From positions 124,001-188,000 of the forward strand of contig NZ_CADIJY010000002.1 in the NCBI RefSeq assembly GCF_902859735.1: 64,000 nucleotides of DNA, in the 5' to 3' direction. Below, in pieces: positions 44,166-52,703 of the stretch. The stretch is from Achromobacter aegrifaciens (GTDB lineage Bacteria; Pseudomonadota; Gammaproteobacteria; Burkholderiales; Burkholderiaceae_B). Every line of letters starts with the position of its first letter. Positions within the stretch are counted from its first letter, which is position 1. The position numbers and the translations under genes were made by a program. The notes under the pieces were generated by a model that was not told the DNA's origin, did not search any database, and saw nothing but the letters and a program-made list of their open reading frames with translations.

Positions 44166-45137
44166 ATGGCGGCCCATGGCGCACCGCGAATTGCGCTGAC
44201 CGTGGTGGGCGGATTCCTGGGCGCGGGCAAGACCAGCTTGCTCAATCATGTGTTGTCCCGCAGCCAGCGCCGCGCGGCGGTCCTGGTCAATGACTTCGGC
44301 CCGGTCGATATCGATGCCGGGCTGATCGCGCAGCGCAGCGACCAGGTGATCAGGCTGGCCAACGGCTGCGTCTGCTGTTCCATGGCGGGCGGCCTGGACG
44401 ATGCCCTGGCGCGCGTGCTGGCGCTGGACCCCTTGCCGGAATGGATCGTGATCGAGGCCAGCGGCGTGTCGGATCCGGGCCGCATCGCGCAGGTCGGCAT
44501 GTCGGATCCCATGCTGCAGCTTGAGGGCGTGGTGGTGCTGGTAGATGCCGCGAACGTGCGCACGCTGGCGGCGGATCCCTTGCTGGCCGATACCGTGGAA
44601 CGCCAGCTCAAGGCTGCGGATCTGCTGGTGTTGAACAAGACCGATCTGGCGTCCGCCGCCGAACTGGCGTCGTTGCGTTCATGGCTGCAAGCGGCGACAT
44701 GCGGGGCCGCGATGGTCGAGACGCGCGAAGGGCGCGTGGACCTGCGCCATCTGCTGGGCGAAGGCGGGTCTTGCGGCCTTGCGCAGGCATGCGCCAGCGG
44801 CGCTTGCAACCATGCGGGACACGTCCACGCCGCGATGCCCGACGACCCCGACCATCCATTCCAGAGCTGGCTGTGGCGCGCGCCCGCGCTGCTGGACGCC
44901 GACCGGCTCGCCAGCCGGTTGCGCGACGCGCCCAGGCAGCTGCTGCGGGCAAAGGGCTGGGTGCGCACCGATCGCCACGGCCTGGTGCTGGTGCAACTGG
45001 CGGGCCGGCGCGTGCGCTACGACACGCAGGCCAGGCCGCCCGAGGATCTGGACGAGCCGTCGCTGGTGCTGATCGGCATGCGCGGCGCCGTTGATCCCGC
45101 GGACGTCGACGCCTGGCTGGCGCCGGCGGCGGCGTGA
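44166..45137 (+). CDS. COG0523 (CobW/G3E) GTPase, putative metallochaperone
   Basis: P-loop G3E GTPase, 323 aa: Walker A GGFLGAGKTSLLNHVL, the metal-binding CxCC motif as NGCVCCSMAGGLDDA, guanine motif LVLNKTDLA, and a C-terminal CobW domain with FQSWLWRAPALLDADRLASR. A Cys/His cluster GSCGLAQACASGACNHAGHV in the linker adds metal ligands. Proteins of this family deliver zinc or other metals to client enzymes. The start is one base after the amidohydrolase stop, so that predicted metalloenzyme is the obvious client. Confidence 0.9.
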   Translation: MAAHGAPRIALTVVGGFLGAGKTSLLNHVLSRSQRRAAVLVNDFGPVDIDAGLIAQRSDQVIRLANGCVCCSMAGGLDDALARVLALDPLPEWIVIEASGVSDPGRIAQVGMSDPMLQLEGVVVLVDAANVRTLAADPLLADTVERQLKAADLLVLNKTDLASAAELASLRSWLQAATCGAAMVETREGRVDLRHLLGEGGSCGLAQACASGACNHAGHVHAAMPDDPDHPFQSWLWRAPALLDADRLASRLRDAPRQLLRAKGWVRTDRHGLVLVQLAGRRVRYDTQARPPEDLDEPSLVLIGMRGAVDPADVDAWLAPAAA

Positions 45138-45287
45138 GGGGCGGGCGTAGATAGGTATAGATTTATTGGATTGCTTGTCAATTTTTTCCTTGTTGACCGA
45201 TTCGAGGCAAACGGGAGAATTCGCCGGTTCGATAGCCGGCCCTTCTCCCGGCTGCTTACTGACCTATCGGCTTACAAGGAGCGAATC

Positions 45288-46021
45288 ATGACAGACATTT
45301 CCGGGGGCTTGCGCAAGGCCGCAATCGTATTCGGCGGCTCGCGCGGCATCGGCGCCGCCATTGTCCGGCGGCCGACGGCGCGGACGTGGCGTTCACCTAT
45401 GTTTCCGCGCCCGAGAGCGCGCGCGAGACCGCGGCCGCGATCGAAGCGGGCGGGGCGAGGGCGCTGGCCATTCATGCCGACAGCGCGAACTCGGAGGCGA
45501 TTCGGCTGGCCGCCGCGCGCGCGGCCGAGCATTTCGGACGGCTCGACATCGTGGTGGTCAACGCCGGCATCCTGAAGTTGGGCGGGGTGGCCGACGTGAG
45601 CGTGGCGGATCTCGACCAGATGCTGGCCGTCAATGTGCGCGGCGTGTTCCTGGCGATCCAGGCCGGCGCTGCGCACCTTGCGCGCGGCGGCCGCATCGTT
45701 ACCATCGGCAGCAATTTGGCCGCGCGCATCGGCGGGCCGGCCGTGAGCGTCTATGCGATGACGAAGGCGGCGGTGGCGACGATGGTCAAAGGCATCGCGA
45801 TCGACCTTGCACCCCGCGGCATCACCATCAACAACGTGCAGCCCGGGCCGATCCAGACCGATATGACGGTCAACCATCTTGATGCGGTCGTTCCGCTGAT
45901 CCCGTTGCAGCGCGCCGGCAGCGCCGATGAAATCGCGTCGCTGGTGGCATGGCTTGCCGGCGCGGAATCAGGATACATGACGGGGGCCAGCCTGACTGCC
46001 GATGGCGGGATGACGCTGTAG
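45288..46021 (+). pseudogene. Short-chain dehydrogenase/reductase with an early frameshift
   Basis: The SDR reading frame starts at ATG 45288 behind AAGGAG and encodes the cofactor loop AAIVFGGSRGIGAAIVRR, then shifts frame near 45373. The rest continues in another frame as DGADVAFTYVSAPESARET and keeps NAG (VVVNAGILK), the catalytic serine (IGSNLAARIG), YAMTK and a full C-terminus. A loss of 1, 4 or 7 bases would explain it; about two residues are missing compared with a typical RRLAADGADV stretch, which fits 7. A GTG at 45386 could start a fragment without the cofactor loop. FabG-like; substrate unknown. A sequencing error is possible. Confidence 0.8.
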
Positions 46022-46056
46022 CCGGCGCCGTCCGCAACACGGCGGGACGCCCAACC

Positions 46057-46091
46057 GGGTGGCCGGTTGCGCATTGCGCGGCCTGCCACCC
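46057..46091. repeat. Hairpin between the SDR pseudogene and the tau genes
   Basis: GGGTGGC (46057-46063) pairs with GCCACCC (46085-46091), and a second GCGC/GCGC pairing lies inside the loop. No T-run follows, so it is not a classical terminator. Confidence 0.35.
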
Positions 46092-46210
46092 GATGTCGCT
46101 TCTGGTGCAAGCGATTTCCCGTTTCTGGTTCTAGACCCTGCCTGGGGGCTCACTTACCTTTGGTCCTGAATGCTGGCGCGTGTTGCGCCCGCGTCTACCG
46201 GAGGTATGCA

Positions 46211-46603
46211 ATGCAGAAGACCGTCACCGCGGACATGCTGGCCGAATTCGCGGCGGCCTGGAACCGCCACGATATCGACGCCTTGATGTCCTTCATGAGC
46301 GACGACTGCGTGTTCGAGACCGTGGCCGGCCCCGAGCGATGGGGCGCGCGGCACGAAGGCCGCGAGGCGGTGCGGGCGGCTTTCGCGGCGGCCTGGGCGA
46401 ATTTCCCCGATGCGCAGTGGCGGAACGGCACGCATTGGGTCGCAGGCGACCGCGGCGTGTCCCAATCGACCTTTACCGGCACCGCCGCCGACGGCTCCCG
46501 CGTGGAGGCGGACATGGTGGACGTCTTCACCTTCCGGGACGGCAAGATCCGCGTGAAGAACGCCTACCGCAAGCAGCGTCCGGTATTGCCGGCCCGCGGT
46601 TGA
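46211..46603 (+). CDS. tauX: NTF2-like/SnoaL-fold protein, candidate taurine dehydrogenase small subunit
   Basis: Small alpha+beta-cone protein, 130 aa. MLAEFAAAWNRHDIDALMSF with the following MSDDCVFETVAGP is the usual SnoaL/NTF2 opening, and the end VDVFTFRDGKIRVKNAYR is the last strand pair. CGGAGG lies 6 bases upstream of the ATG at 46211. It is 33 bases before an FAD oxidoreductase gene, next to a MocR regulator and tauABC. In Paracoccus a small protein plus a DadA-like flavoprotein (TauX and TauY) form taurine dehydrogenase, so this pair is the natural candidate. The fold call is firm; the tauX identity is inference from context. Confidence 0.65.
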   Translation: MQKTVTADMLAEFAAAWNRHDIDALMSFMSDDCVFETVAGPERWGARHEGREAVRAAFAAAWANFPDAQWRNGTHWVAGDRGVSQSTFTGTAADGSRVEADMVDVFTFRDGKIRVKNAYRKQRPVLPARG

Positions 46604-46636
46604 ACACGCACCCGCATCCAGCAACCGGAACGCAGC

Positions 46637-48052
46637 ATGGATACTCAAATGTCCTTCCAACCTGTAGGTCCGGCCCCCGCTGGCCGGACGGCGATCAGCG
46701 CCTACAACCCGGCCTACGATCCGCTGGTGTCCCCGCCCGGCCGCGGGCAGGACTACGCGCCCACCTACTGGGTCGCGACCGCCGGCGAACCGCCCGAGGA
46801 TGACGGCCCCGTCAACGGCGATATCGACGCCGACGTGGTGATCGTGGGCTCGGGCTTTACCGGGCTGTCGGCGGCGTTGACGCTGGCGCGCGACTTCGGC
46901 GTGAAGGCCGTGGTGCTCGAGGCCAATCGCGCGGTGTGGGGCTGCACCAGCCGCAACGGCGGACAGGGACAGAATGCGTCCGGACGCCTGTACCGTTCGC
47001 AATGGATAGCGCGCTGGGGCCTGGCGACCGCCAAGCGCCTGGACGCCGAGATCCGCGAAGGATTCGAATATTGGAAGAGCCTGGTGGCCCAGGTGGATTG
47101 CGACGCGCAACCTGGCGGCCATCTGTACACGGCGCACCGCCAGAAGAAGATGGCGTTCCTGGAAAACGAAGCCCGCGTGATGCGCGAGGTGTTCGGCTAT
47201 GACGCCCGGATGTTGAGCCGGGAGGAATTGCGCGAACGCTACGTGTACGACCGCGAGGCGGTGGGCGCGATGCACGAGCCGGATGGCGTGGGCGTGCATC
47301 CGTTGAAGCTCGCCTATGGCTATATGCGGCAGGCGCGGGCCCTGGGCGTTCGCATCCATCCGGGCAGCCCGGTGCTGGGCTGGCGCGCCGAGAACGGCGG
47401 CGTGCGGCTGCAGACGCCCAACGGCTACGTGCGCGCGCGGCGCGTGGCGTTCGCCACTGGCGGCTATACCGCGCAGGGCGTCAACCGCCTGCTGGACAAC
47501 CGCATCATGCCGGTGCTGTCGAACTCGCTGGTGACGCGGGTGCTGACGCCGGCGGAACGCGATGCCGCGGGCCTCAAGAGCACGGTGTTCATCACCGACA
47601 CGCGGACCCTGCGCTTCTACTACCGCCTGCTGCCCGACGGCCGCATGCAGATCGGCAGCCGTAGCGCCTTGCGCGGCGCCGACGCGCAGCATCCGCGCCA
47701 TCTGGCTCTGCTGCGGGAAGGGCTGGCGCGCAAGTTCCCCACGCTGGCGGGCGTGGACGTGGACTATTCCTGGTGGGGCTGGGTGGACGTGAGCCACGAC
47801 ATGATGCCGCGCGTGACCCAGCCCGACCCGGCGCAGCCGGTCTATTACGCCTTCGGCTACGGGGGCAATGGCGTGGCGTTCTCGGCCCACGCGGGCAAGC
47901 GCCTGGCGCAACGCATGATGGGCAAGGACGGCGTGGCCTGGGACCTGCCGATCTACGACTCGCCCTTGCCGGGGCATATGTTCGCGCCGTTCCGCAGGCT
48001 GGGCCAGGGCCTGCTGTACCGCTGGTACTACCTAAGAGACGAAGTGCTCTAG
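46637..48052 (+). CDS. tauY: FAD-dependent oxidoreductase (DAO family), candidate taurine dehydrogenase large subunit
   Basis: Flavoprotein of 471 aa. After about 65 N-terminal residues comes the FAD-binding motif ADVVIVGSGFTGLSAALTLA, then VLEANRAVWGCTSRNGGQGQ, the OrdL/PuuB-type loop, a substrate domain with YYRLLPDGRMQIGSRSAL, and the C-terminal FAD contact YYAFGYGGNGVAFSAHAGK. Such enzymes oxidatively deaminate amines and amino acids. Its operon partner and the neighbouring tauABC suggest taurine to sulfoacetaldehyde plus ammonia; gamma-glutamylputrescine oxidase-like activity is the main alternative. The 3' end overlaps the convergent MocR gene. Confidence 0.75.
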   Translation: MDTQMSFQPVGPAPAGRTAISAYNPAYDPLVSPPGRGQDYAPTYWVATAGEPPEDDGPVNGDIDADVVIVGSGFTGLSAALTLARDFGVKAVVLEANRAVWGCTSRNGGQGQNASGRLYRSQWIARWGLATAKRLDAEIREGFEYWKSLVAQVDCDAQPGGHLYTAHRQKKMAFLENEARVMREVFGYDARMLSREELRERYVYDREAVGAMHEPDGVGVHPLKLAYGYMRQARALGVRIHPGSPVLGWRAENGGVRLQTPNGYVRARRVAFATGGYTAQGVNRLLDNRIMPVLSNSLVTRVLTPAERDAAGLKSTVFITDTRTLRFYYRLLPDGRMQIGSRSALRGADAQHPRHLALLREGLARKFPTLAGVDVDYSWWGWVDVSHDMMPRVTQPDPAQPVYYAFGYGGNGVAFSAHAGKRLAQRMMGKDGVAWDLPIYDSPLPGHMFAPFRRLGQGLLYRWYYLRDEVL

Positions 48053-49608
48053 CGCGTGCAAGTCCGGGCCCTGCGGGGCCTGCTTGCCGTCCGCGGCGCG
48101 GCCGCGGTAGCGGTCGACCACCTTGGCCAGCCGGGCAATCCCCGGCTCGAGTGTTCGGGTCGGATCGATGTGAAGCCGACCCGCAGGAAGTTGCGCGGCG
48201 CGTCGGCTCCGTTCATGAAGAAGACGTCGCCGGGCTCCACCACCACGCCCTCGGCCAGCGCGGCCTCGGATAGCTCGCAGGCATTGAGCCAGGGCGGGCC
48301 TTGCAGCCAGCAGGACGAGGATCCGGTAATGGGTATGACCTTGAAATCGGGCAGGTGCCGCGCCAGCGCGCGGGCCAGTTCGGTGCCGCGCTCCTGGTAG
48401 GCCTGCGATTGCCTGCGCAGCAGCGAATGGTGGTGCCCCAGCGAAATGAACAGCGAAAACGCCCGCTGGATGTAGGCCGAAGGGTGGCGCAGCATGAGCC
48501 GGCGCAGGGCGCGCAGTTCCGCGGTGAGTTCGCGTGGCGCCACGATGTAGCCGATGCGCAGGCCGGGCGCGAAGGACTTGGCCAGGCTGCCCACGTAGAT
48601 CACGCGGCCGTCGCGGTCCAGGCTCTTCAAGGCGGGAATCGCGCCTTCGCCCCAGCGGCTTTCGCTTTCGAAGTCGTCCTCGATGATCAGGCTGTCGGCC
48701 TGGCGCGCCAGCGTCAGCAGGTTCTGGCGGCGCTCCGGAGATAGCGTGACCGTGGTGGGGCACTGGTGGCCCGGCGTGACGAAGAGGTAGTCGCAGCCCA
48801 GCAGATGGGTGCCGGTGCATAGCCCTTGTTCGTCCACCGGCAGCGGCAGCAGGTTGCGCGTGTGGCTGGCGAAGATGTTGCGGGCGTCGGGATAGCCGGG
48901 GTCTTCCATGCCGACCACGGTGTCCTCGTTGACCAGCAGGTCGGCCAACAGGTAGAGCGCATGCTGCGCGCCCACGGTGATGACGATTTCCTCGGCGTCG
49001 GCCCAGACGCCGCGCCGGGGCAGCACCTGGGTGCGGATCTGCTCGATCAGCGCGGGGTCGTCGTGGGTGATCAGGTCCGGCGCCCAGCTGCGGATGTCCA
49101 GCACCGACAGCGCTTTGATGCAACATTCGCGCCATTCCGCGGTGGGGAACAGGTCCTGGTCGAACTGGGCGTAGACAAAGGGATAGGGCTGCTTCTGCCA
49201 GTCGCGCGGCTTGGTGATGTTGCGTTGCCGGGACGGGCGGAAGCGCAGCCTTTCGTCCCAGCGCACGTCCGGCTCGCCGCCGTCGGCGGGCGGGGCGTCG
49301 GAAGCGGGCCCGGAATGGCCGCGCATGACCGTGTCGCTGACGAAGTGGCCGCTGCGTTCGCGCGACACCAGATAACCCTCGCTCACCAGTTGCTGGTAGG
49401 CGAACACGACGGTGTTGCGCGCGATGCGCAGCTGGTCGGCCAGATGCCGGCTGGACGGCACCGGCGTGCCGGGCGGCAGGTGGCCGCTGAGGATGGCGGA
49501 CACCAGCATCTGGCGCACGCAGCCCTGCAGGCTGAGGTTGGGCGCGCTTTCGCGTTCGAACAGGCGCTCCCACAACACAGGCTTGAGCATCGAGGCCTGG
49601 CTGGACAT
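48049..49608 (-). CDS. tauR: MocR-family (GntR-aminotransferase) regulator with frameshifted C-terminus, TauR-like
   Basis: Fusion regulator: N-terminal GntR winged helix (about residues 15-85, with VPSSRHLADQLRIARNTVVF) and a type I aminotransferase domain. The PLP lysine is in YVGSLAKSFAPGLRIGY and the aspartate in MEDPGYPDA. ATG 49608 has AAGGAG. After RVGFTSIRPE (about 48150) the frame runs into Ser/Arg/Ala-rich residues and stops at 48049. The adjacent frame instead continues EPGIARLAKVVDRYRGRA and ends HFVS at 48032, the expected MocR ending; a one-base loss explains this. TauR of Rhodobacter, a MocR protein, activates taurine genes, and position next to tauABC fits. Confidence 0.82.
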   Translation of the reverse strand: MSSQASMLKPVLWERLFERESAPNLSLQGCVRQMLVSAILSGHLPPGTPVPSSRHLADQLRIARNTVVFAYQQLVSEGYLVSRERSGHFVSDTVMRGHSGPASDAPPADGGEPDVRWDERLRFRPSRQRNITKPRDWQKQPYPFVYAQFDQDLFPTAEWRECCIKALSVLDIRSWAPDLITHDDPALIEQIRTQVLPRRGVWADAEEIVITVGAQHALYLLADLLVNEDTVVGMEDPGYPDARNIFASHTRNLLPLPVDEQGLCTGTHLLGCDYLFVTPGHQCPTTVTLSPERRQNLLTLARQADSLIIEDDFESESRWGEGAIPALKSLDRDGRVIYVGSLAKSFAPGLRIGYIVAPRELTAELRALRRLMLRHPSAYIQRAFSLFISLGHHHSLLRRQSQAYQERGTELARALARHLPDFKVIPITGSSSCWLQGPPWLNACELSEAALAEGVVVEPGDVFFMNGADAPRNFLRVGFTSIRPEHSSRGLPGWPRWSTATAAAPRTASRPRRARTCTR

Positions 49609-49715
49609 GACGGCTCCTTGTCTAGGCCGCGCAGCCGGTAGCCGCTGCGCAGGCGCCGCTCTTGAGGATAGAGGAGCCGGATGGGGGACGAAATGAGGGA
49701 TTGCCCGGGCGCGTT

Positions 49716-50543
49716 TCAGACCCGTCCCTTCCATGGAATGGCGAACTTCTCCAGATAGCGGACCAGCAGGTCGAAGGCGAAGGCGAACACGCCGATCACG
49801 ATGATGCCCATGATGACGGTGTCGCTGGCCAGGAACTGGGCGGCGTTCAGCACCATGAAGCCCAGGCCGCGGTCGGCGGCCACCATTTCGGCGGCCACCA
49901 GCGTGGTCCAGCCCACGCCGATGCCGATGCGCATGCCCGTGAAGATCTCCGGCATGGCGGCCTTCAGGATCACGTGCCAGACCACCTGCGCAGGCGTGCC
50001 GCCCATGGCGTAGGCCGCGTGGATCTGTTCGATCGACACCGAGCGCACGCCGGCGCGCGCCGCGATCGCCATGGGCGCGAAGATAGCCAGGTAGATCAGC
50101 AGGACCTTGGGGAACTCGCCGATGCCGAACCAGATGATGATGAGCGGCAGGTAGGCCAGCGGCGGCAGCGGGCGGTAGAACTCGATGGGCGGATCGAAGA
50201 TGCCGCGCGCGTACCGGTTCACGCCCATCAGGATGCCGACGGGAATGGCGGTCACGCAGGCCAGGAAGAAGGCCCCGAACACCCGCGACAGGCTGGCCAG
50301 CGCATGTTCGGTCAGCGTGGAGTTGGCCACGCCGTCGGTCATGGCCGAGACGAACTTGTCGTACACCGCCAGGGGCGAGGGCAGGAACAATGGCCGCACC
50401 CAGCCGGCGCTGGTCACCAGGAACCATAGCCCGATGAGCGCCAGGCTGGTGATCAGGCTGATGTGGCCGCTGTAGCCCGCGCCCGGCGCGCCGTAGACCT
50501 TGCCCGGCGCGGCGGGCTTGTGTCCCGGGCGGCTGCTAGCCAT
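49716..50543 (-). CDS. tauC: Taurine ABC transporter permease TauC
   Basis: Inner-membrane permease of the nitrate/sulfonate/taurine family, 275 aa from the ATG at 50543, which overlaps the tauB stop by 8 bases; ATG 50579 would add 12 residues. Family motifs are [20 protein letters not shown], the [20 protein letters not shown] helix typical of TauC/Ssu[20 protein letters not shown], and the coupling loop [18 protein letters not shown]. It ends with IPWKGRV. Third gene of tauABC. Confidence 0.9.
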   Translation of the reverse strand: MASSRPGHKPAAPGKVYGAPGAGYSGHISLITSLALIGLWFLVTSAGWVRPLFLPSPLAVYDKFVSAMTDGVANSTLTEHALASLSRVFGAFFLACVTAIPVGILMGVNRYARGIFDPPIEFYRPLPPLAYLPLIIIWFGIGEFPKVLLIYLAIFAPMAIAARAGVRSVSIEQIHAAYAMGGTPAQVVWHVILKAAMPEIFTGMRIGIGVGWTTLVAAEMVAADRGLGFMVLNAAQFLASDTVIMGIIVIGVFAFAFDLLVRYLEKFAIPWKGRV

Positions 50544-51369
50544 GGAAGCCTTGGGGGGAGGAGGCTCGCTCGTCGCCATAGATGATGCCAAGGACTTGTT
50601 CGCGCATGGCGATGAAGTCGGGACTGGATTTGATGCTGCGGCCATCGCGGGTCTCCAGGTAGCGCCGGTTGAAGTCCGGCGTGAAGGTATGCGTGATGCG
50701 GCCCGGGCGGGGCGACATGACGATCAGCCGCGAACCCAGAAACAGCGCTTCTTCGACGCTGTGCGTGATGAAGAAGAACATCTTGTTGGTCTGCCGCCAG
50801 ATGTCCAGCAGCAGCTCCTGGATGGTCTCGCGCGTCAGCGCGTCCAGCGCCGCCATGGGTTCGTCCATCAGCAGCATGGCGGGGTTGCAGGTCAGCGCGC
50901 GCGCGATGCCCACGCGCTGCTGCATGCCGCCGGACAGCTGGTAGATCATGTGGCGGTGGAAGTCCCGCAGGCCCACCAGCTCCAGATTGCGGCGCGCGCG
51001 GGCGCGGCGGGTTTCCTTGTCCACGCCTTGCAGCTTCAGGCCGAACTCGGTGTTCTCCAGCACGTTCAACCAGGGCAGCAGGGCATGCTTCTGGAACACC
51101 ACGCCGCGGTCGGCGCCGGGACCCACGATAGGCCGGCCGCCCAGCGTGATCTCGCCCTCGGTGGGCGACAGGAAGCCGGCCAGCAGGCTGAGCAAGGTGG
51201 TCTTGCCGCAGCCCGAGGCGCCCAGCGCCACGACGAACTCGCCAGGCTGGATGGTCAGGTTGACGTTCTGCAACGCGATGACCGGACCGCTTTCGTGCAG
51301 GCCGGGATAGGTGACGCTTACTTTTTCCGCGCACAGGCTATGCGTGGCGGACGAGGACTGCATGGTCAT
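50536..51369 (-). CDS. tauB: Taurine ABC transporter ATP-binding protein TauB
   Basis: ATPase of the sulfonate/taurine importer, 277 aa. Walker [19 protein letters not shown]-loop [20 protein letters not shown] (TauB type), signature [16 protein letters not shown], Walker [19 protein letters not shown] and H-loop [17 protein letters not shown] are intact. ATG 51369 lies behind GGGGAG; ATG 51363 is also possible. It overlaps tauC by 8 bases and follows tauA by 91 bases. Confidence 0.93.
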   Translation of the reverse strand: MTMQSSSATHSLCAEKVSVTYPGLHESGPVIALQNVNLTIQPGEFVVALGASGCGKTTLLSLLAGFLSPTEGEITLGGRPIVGPGADRGVVFQKHALLPWLNVLENTEFGLKLQGVDKETRRARARRNLELVGLRDFHRHMIYQLSGGMQQRVGIARALTCNPAMLLMDEPMAALDALTRETIQELLLDIWRQTNKMFFFITHSVEEALFLGSRLIVMSPRPGRITHTFTPDFNRRYLETRDGRSIKSSPDFIAMREQVLGIIYGDERASSPQGFHG

Positions 51370-51460
51370 GCCGGCTCCCCTGGTTGCGACGGGCTGCGCG
51401 CAGCCCTGCGTGGCGCTGGGCAGGCGGCGCCGGACGGGCCGCCTTGGCCGCAAGCGCTCC

Positions 51461-52489
51461 TTACTTCTCGGCCGCCTTGGCGTACTTGTCGGTGACGTGC
51501 GGGCTGTAGTCGGCCAGGGCGCGGTCGATCTGCTTCTGGTCCTTCAGGAATTGGGCGCTGGCCGCGAAGGCGCGCGCGGCGCCCGATTCCTTGCCGCCGC
51601 CCAGCCAGACATTGGAGGCCTGTTCCTGCACGGTCGGGAAGACCAGCAGCTGGAGCGCTTCGACCATGTCCTCGGGCTTGCCGCCGATCAGCTTGACGAT
51701 GCTCTTGACCTGCGGGGAATCGGCGGTCCACTTGGCGCTGTTGGCGCGGTAGTCCGCATAGGACTTGGCCAAAACGCTGGTGAAGGCGGCCATGAACTTC
51801 GGATTCTTGGCGGCCCAGGCGCGATCGACCACGATGCCGTCGAAGGTTGGCACGCTGGCTTTGCCGATCTGTTCCGAGTCTGCAATGATCTTGCCGCTCT
51901 TGGCGATCTCGGTCAGGGCGGGCGGCCAGACGTAGGCGGCGTCGATGTCGCCGCGCTGCCAGGCGGCCACGATCTGCGGCGGCTGCATGTTCAGGATGCG
52001 CACGTCGCGCGGATTGATCTTCCAGACCTGTTCCAGCCCGACCAGCAGATGGAAGTGCGAGGTGGACACGAAGGGCGTGGCGACGCGCTTGCCCTTCAGG
52101 TCCGCCGTGCTGTTGATGCCGGAACCGTTGCGCGCCACCAGCGCCTCGGATTTGCCGATGTTGTCCAGGATCCAGAACAGTTCCATGTCGACGCCGCGGG
52201 TGGCGGCCGCGGTGATGCCGGTGGAGCCCAGCACACCGACCGGCACGTTGCCGGAAGCCAGCGCGGTGGAAATGTCGCCGCCGGAGGTGAACTGGCGCCA
52301 GTCCACCTGGTAGCCGGCGTCCTTCAAGGCCTTGTCGAAACTGCCGTCGGCGATCGCTGTCAGGAATGGCCCCACGATCAACTGGTAGCCGACCACCAGC
52401 TTGGTCTGGGCATAGGCGGGAGCGGCCAACAGCGCGGCGGCCAGGCCGGCCAGGGTGCAGCGGCGGATGAGGCGGAATATCGCGTTCAT
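51461..52489 (-). CDS. tauA: Taurine ABC transporter substrate-binding protein TauA
   Basis: Periplasmic binding protein of the TauA/SsuA family, 342 aa. The signal peptide ends at LLAAPAYA before [20 protein letters not shown]. Family ligand blocks are [40 protein letters not shown] and [20 protein letters not shown]. These are closer to TauA (taurine) than to SsuA (alkanesulfonates) by general look. First gene of tauABC, with CGGAGA before the ATG. Its substrate feeds the tauXY-xsc-pta route encoded nearby. Confidence 0.9.
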   Translation of the reverse strand: MNAIFRLIRRCTLAGLAAALLAAPAYAQTKLVVGYQLIVGPFLTAIADGSFDKALKDAGYQVDWRQFTSGGDISTALASGNVPVGVLGSTGITAAATRGVDMELFWILDNIGKSEALVARNGSGINSTADLKGKRVATPFVSTSHFHLLVGLEQVWKINPRDVRILNMQPPQIVAAWQRGDIDAAYVWPPALTEIAKSGKIIADSEQIGKASVPTFDGIVVDRAWAAKNPKFMAAFTSVLAKSYADYRANSAKWTADSPQVKSIVKLIGGKPEDMVEALQLLVFPTVQEQASNVWLGGGKESGAARAFAASAQFLKDQKQIDRALADYSPHVTDKYAKAAEK

Positions 52490-52599
52490 GGAGATCTCCG
52501 GGAGGGAACGGCCGCGCTCCGGCGCGACCGGCATGCTGGAGCCAGTTTGCCCGGATGGAGCCAGAACGCTAGGGCCAGATGCCCTAATCAGTAGGAGCC

Positions 52600-52669
52600 A
52601 AAAAGGCCCGGGCCCGCCCGCCGCGCCGGCAACGCCAGTCCTGGCGCGGCCGGCGCGGCGGGCGGGCCC
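52600..52669 (-). terminator. Very long nested terminator hairpin after folE
   Basis: A perfect 21-bp inverted repeat (52610-52630 and 52649-52669) encloses a second 6-bp hairpin (52633-52638 with 52641-52646). On the minus strand it starts 35 bases after the folE stop and is followed by GGCCTTTTTGGC. It should end folE transcription and separate it from tauABC. Confidence 0.85.
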
Positions 52670-52703
52670 GCGATATGCGCCAAAAGGGGGAGAGGGGATC
52701 GGC

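Noticed and set aside
42200-44245. Long minus-strand frame antisense to the amidohydrolase
   Set aside because: High-GC antisense shadow; the sense frame carries all metal-ligand motifs.
45386-46021. Intact SDR gene starting at GTG 45386
   Set aside because: It would lack the nucleotide-binding loop and has no ribosome site, whereas the true start with AAGGAG lies 98 bases upstream in another frame.
46022-46210. tRNA-like hairpins between the SDR remnant and tauX
   Set aside because: One composite hairpin is present but no cloverleaf, no TTCNA arm and no anticodon arm can be drawn.
49609-50427. N-terminal extension joining tauC antisense-frame sequence to the MocR regulator
   Set aside because: The frame is open through tauC, but MocR proteins begin at the winged helix, and ATG 49608 has AAGGAG. 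The upstream part is an out-of-frame shadow of tauC.
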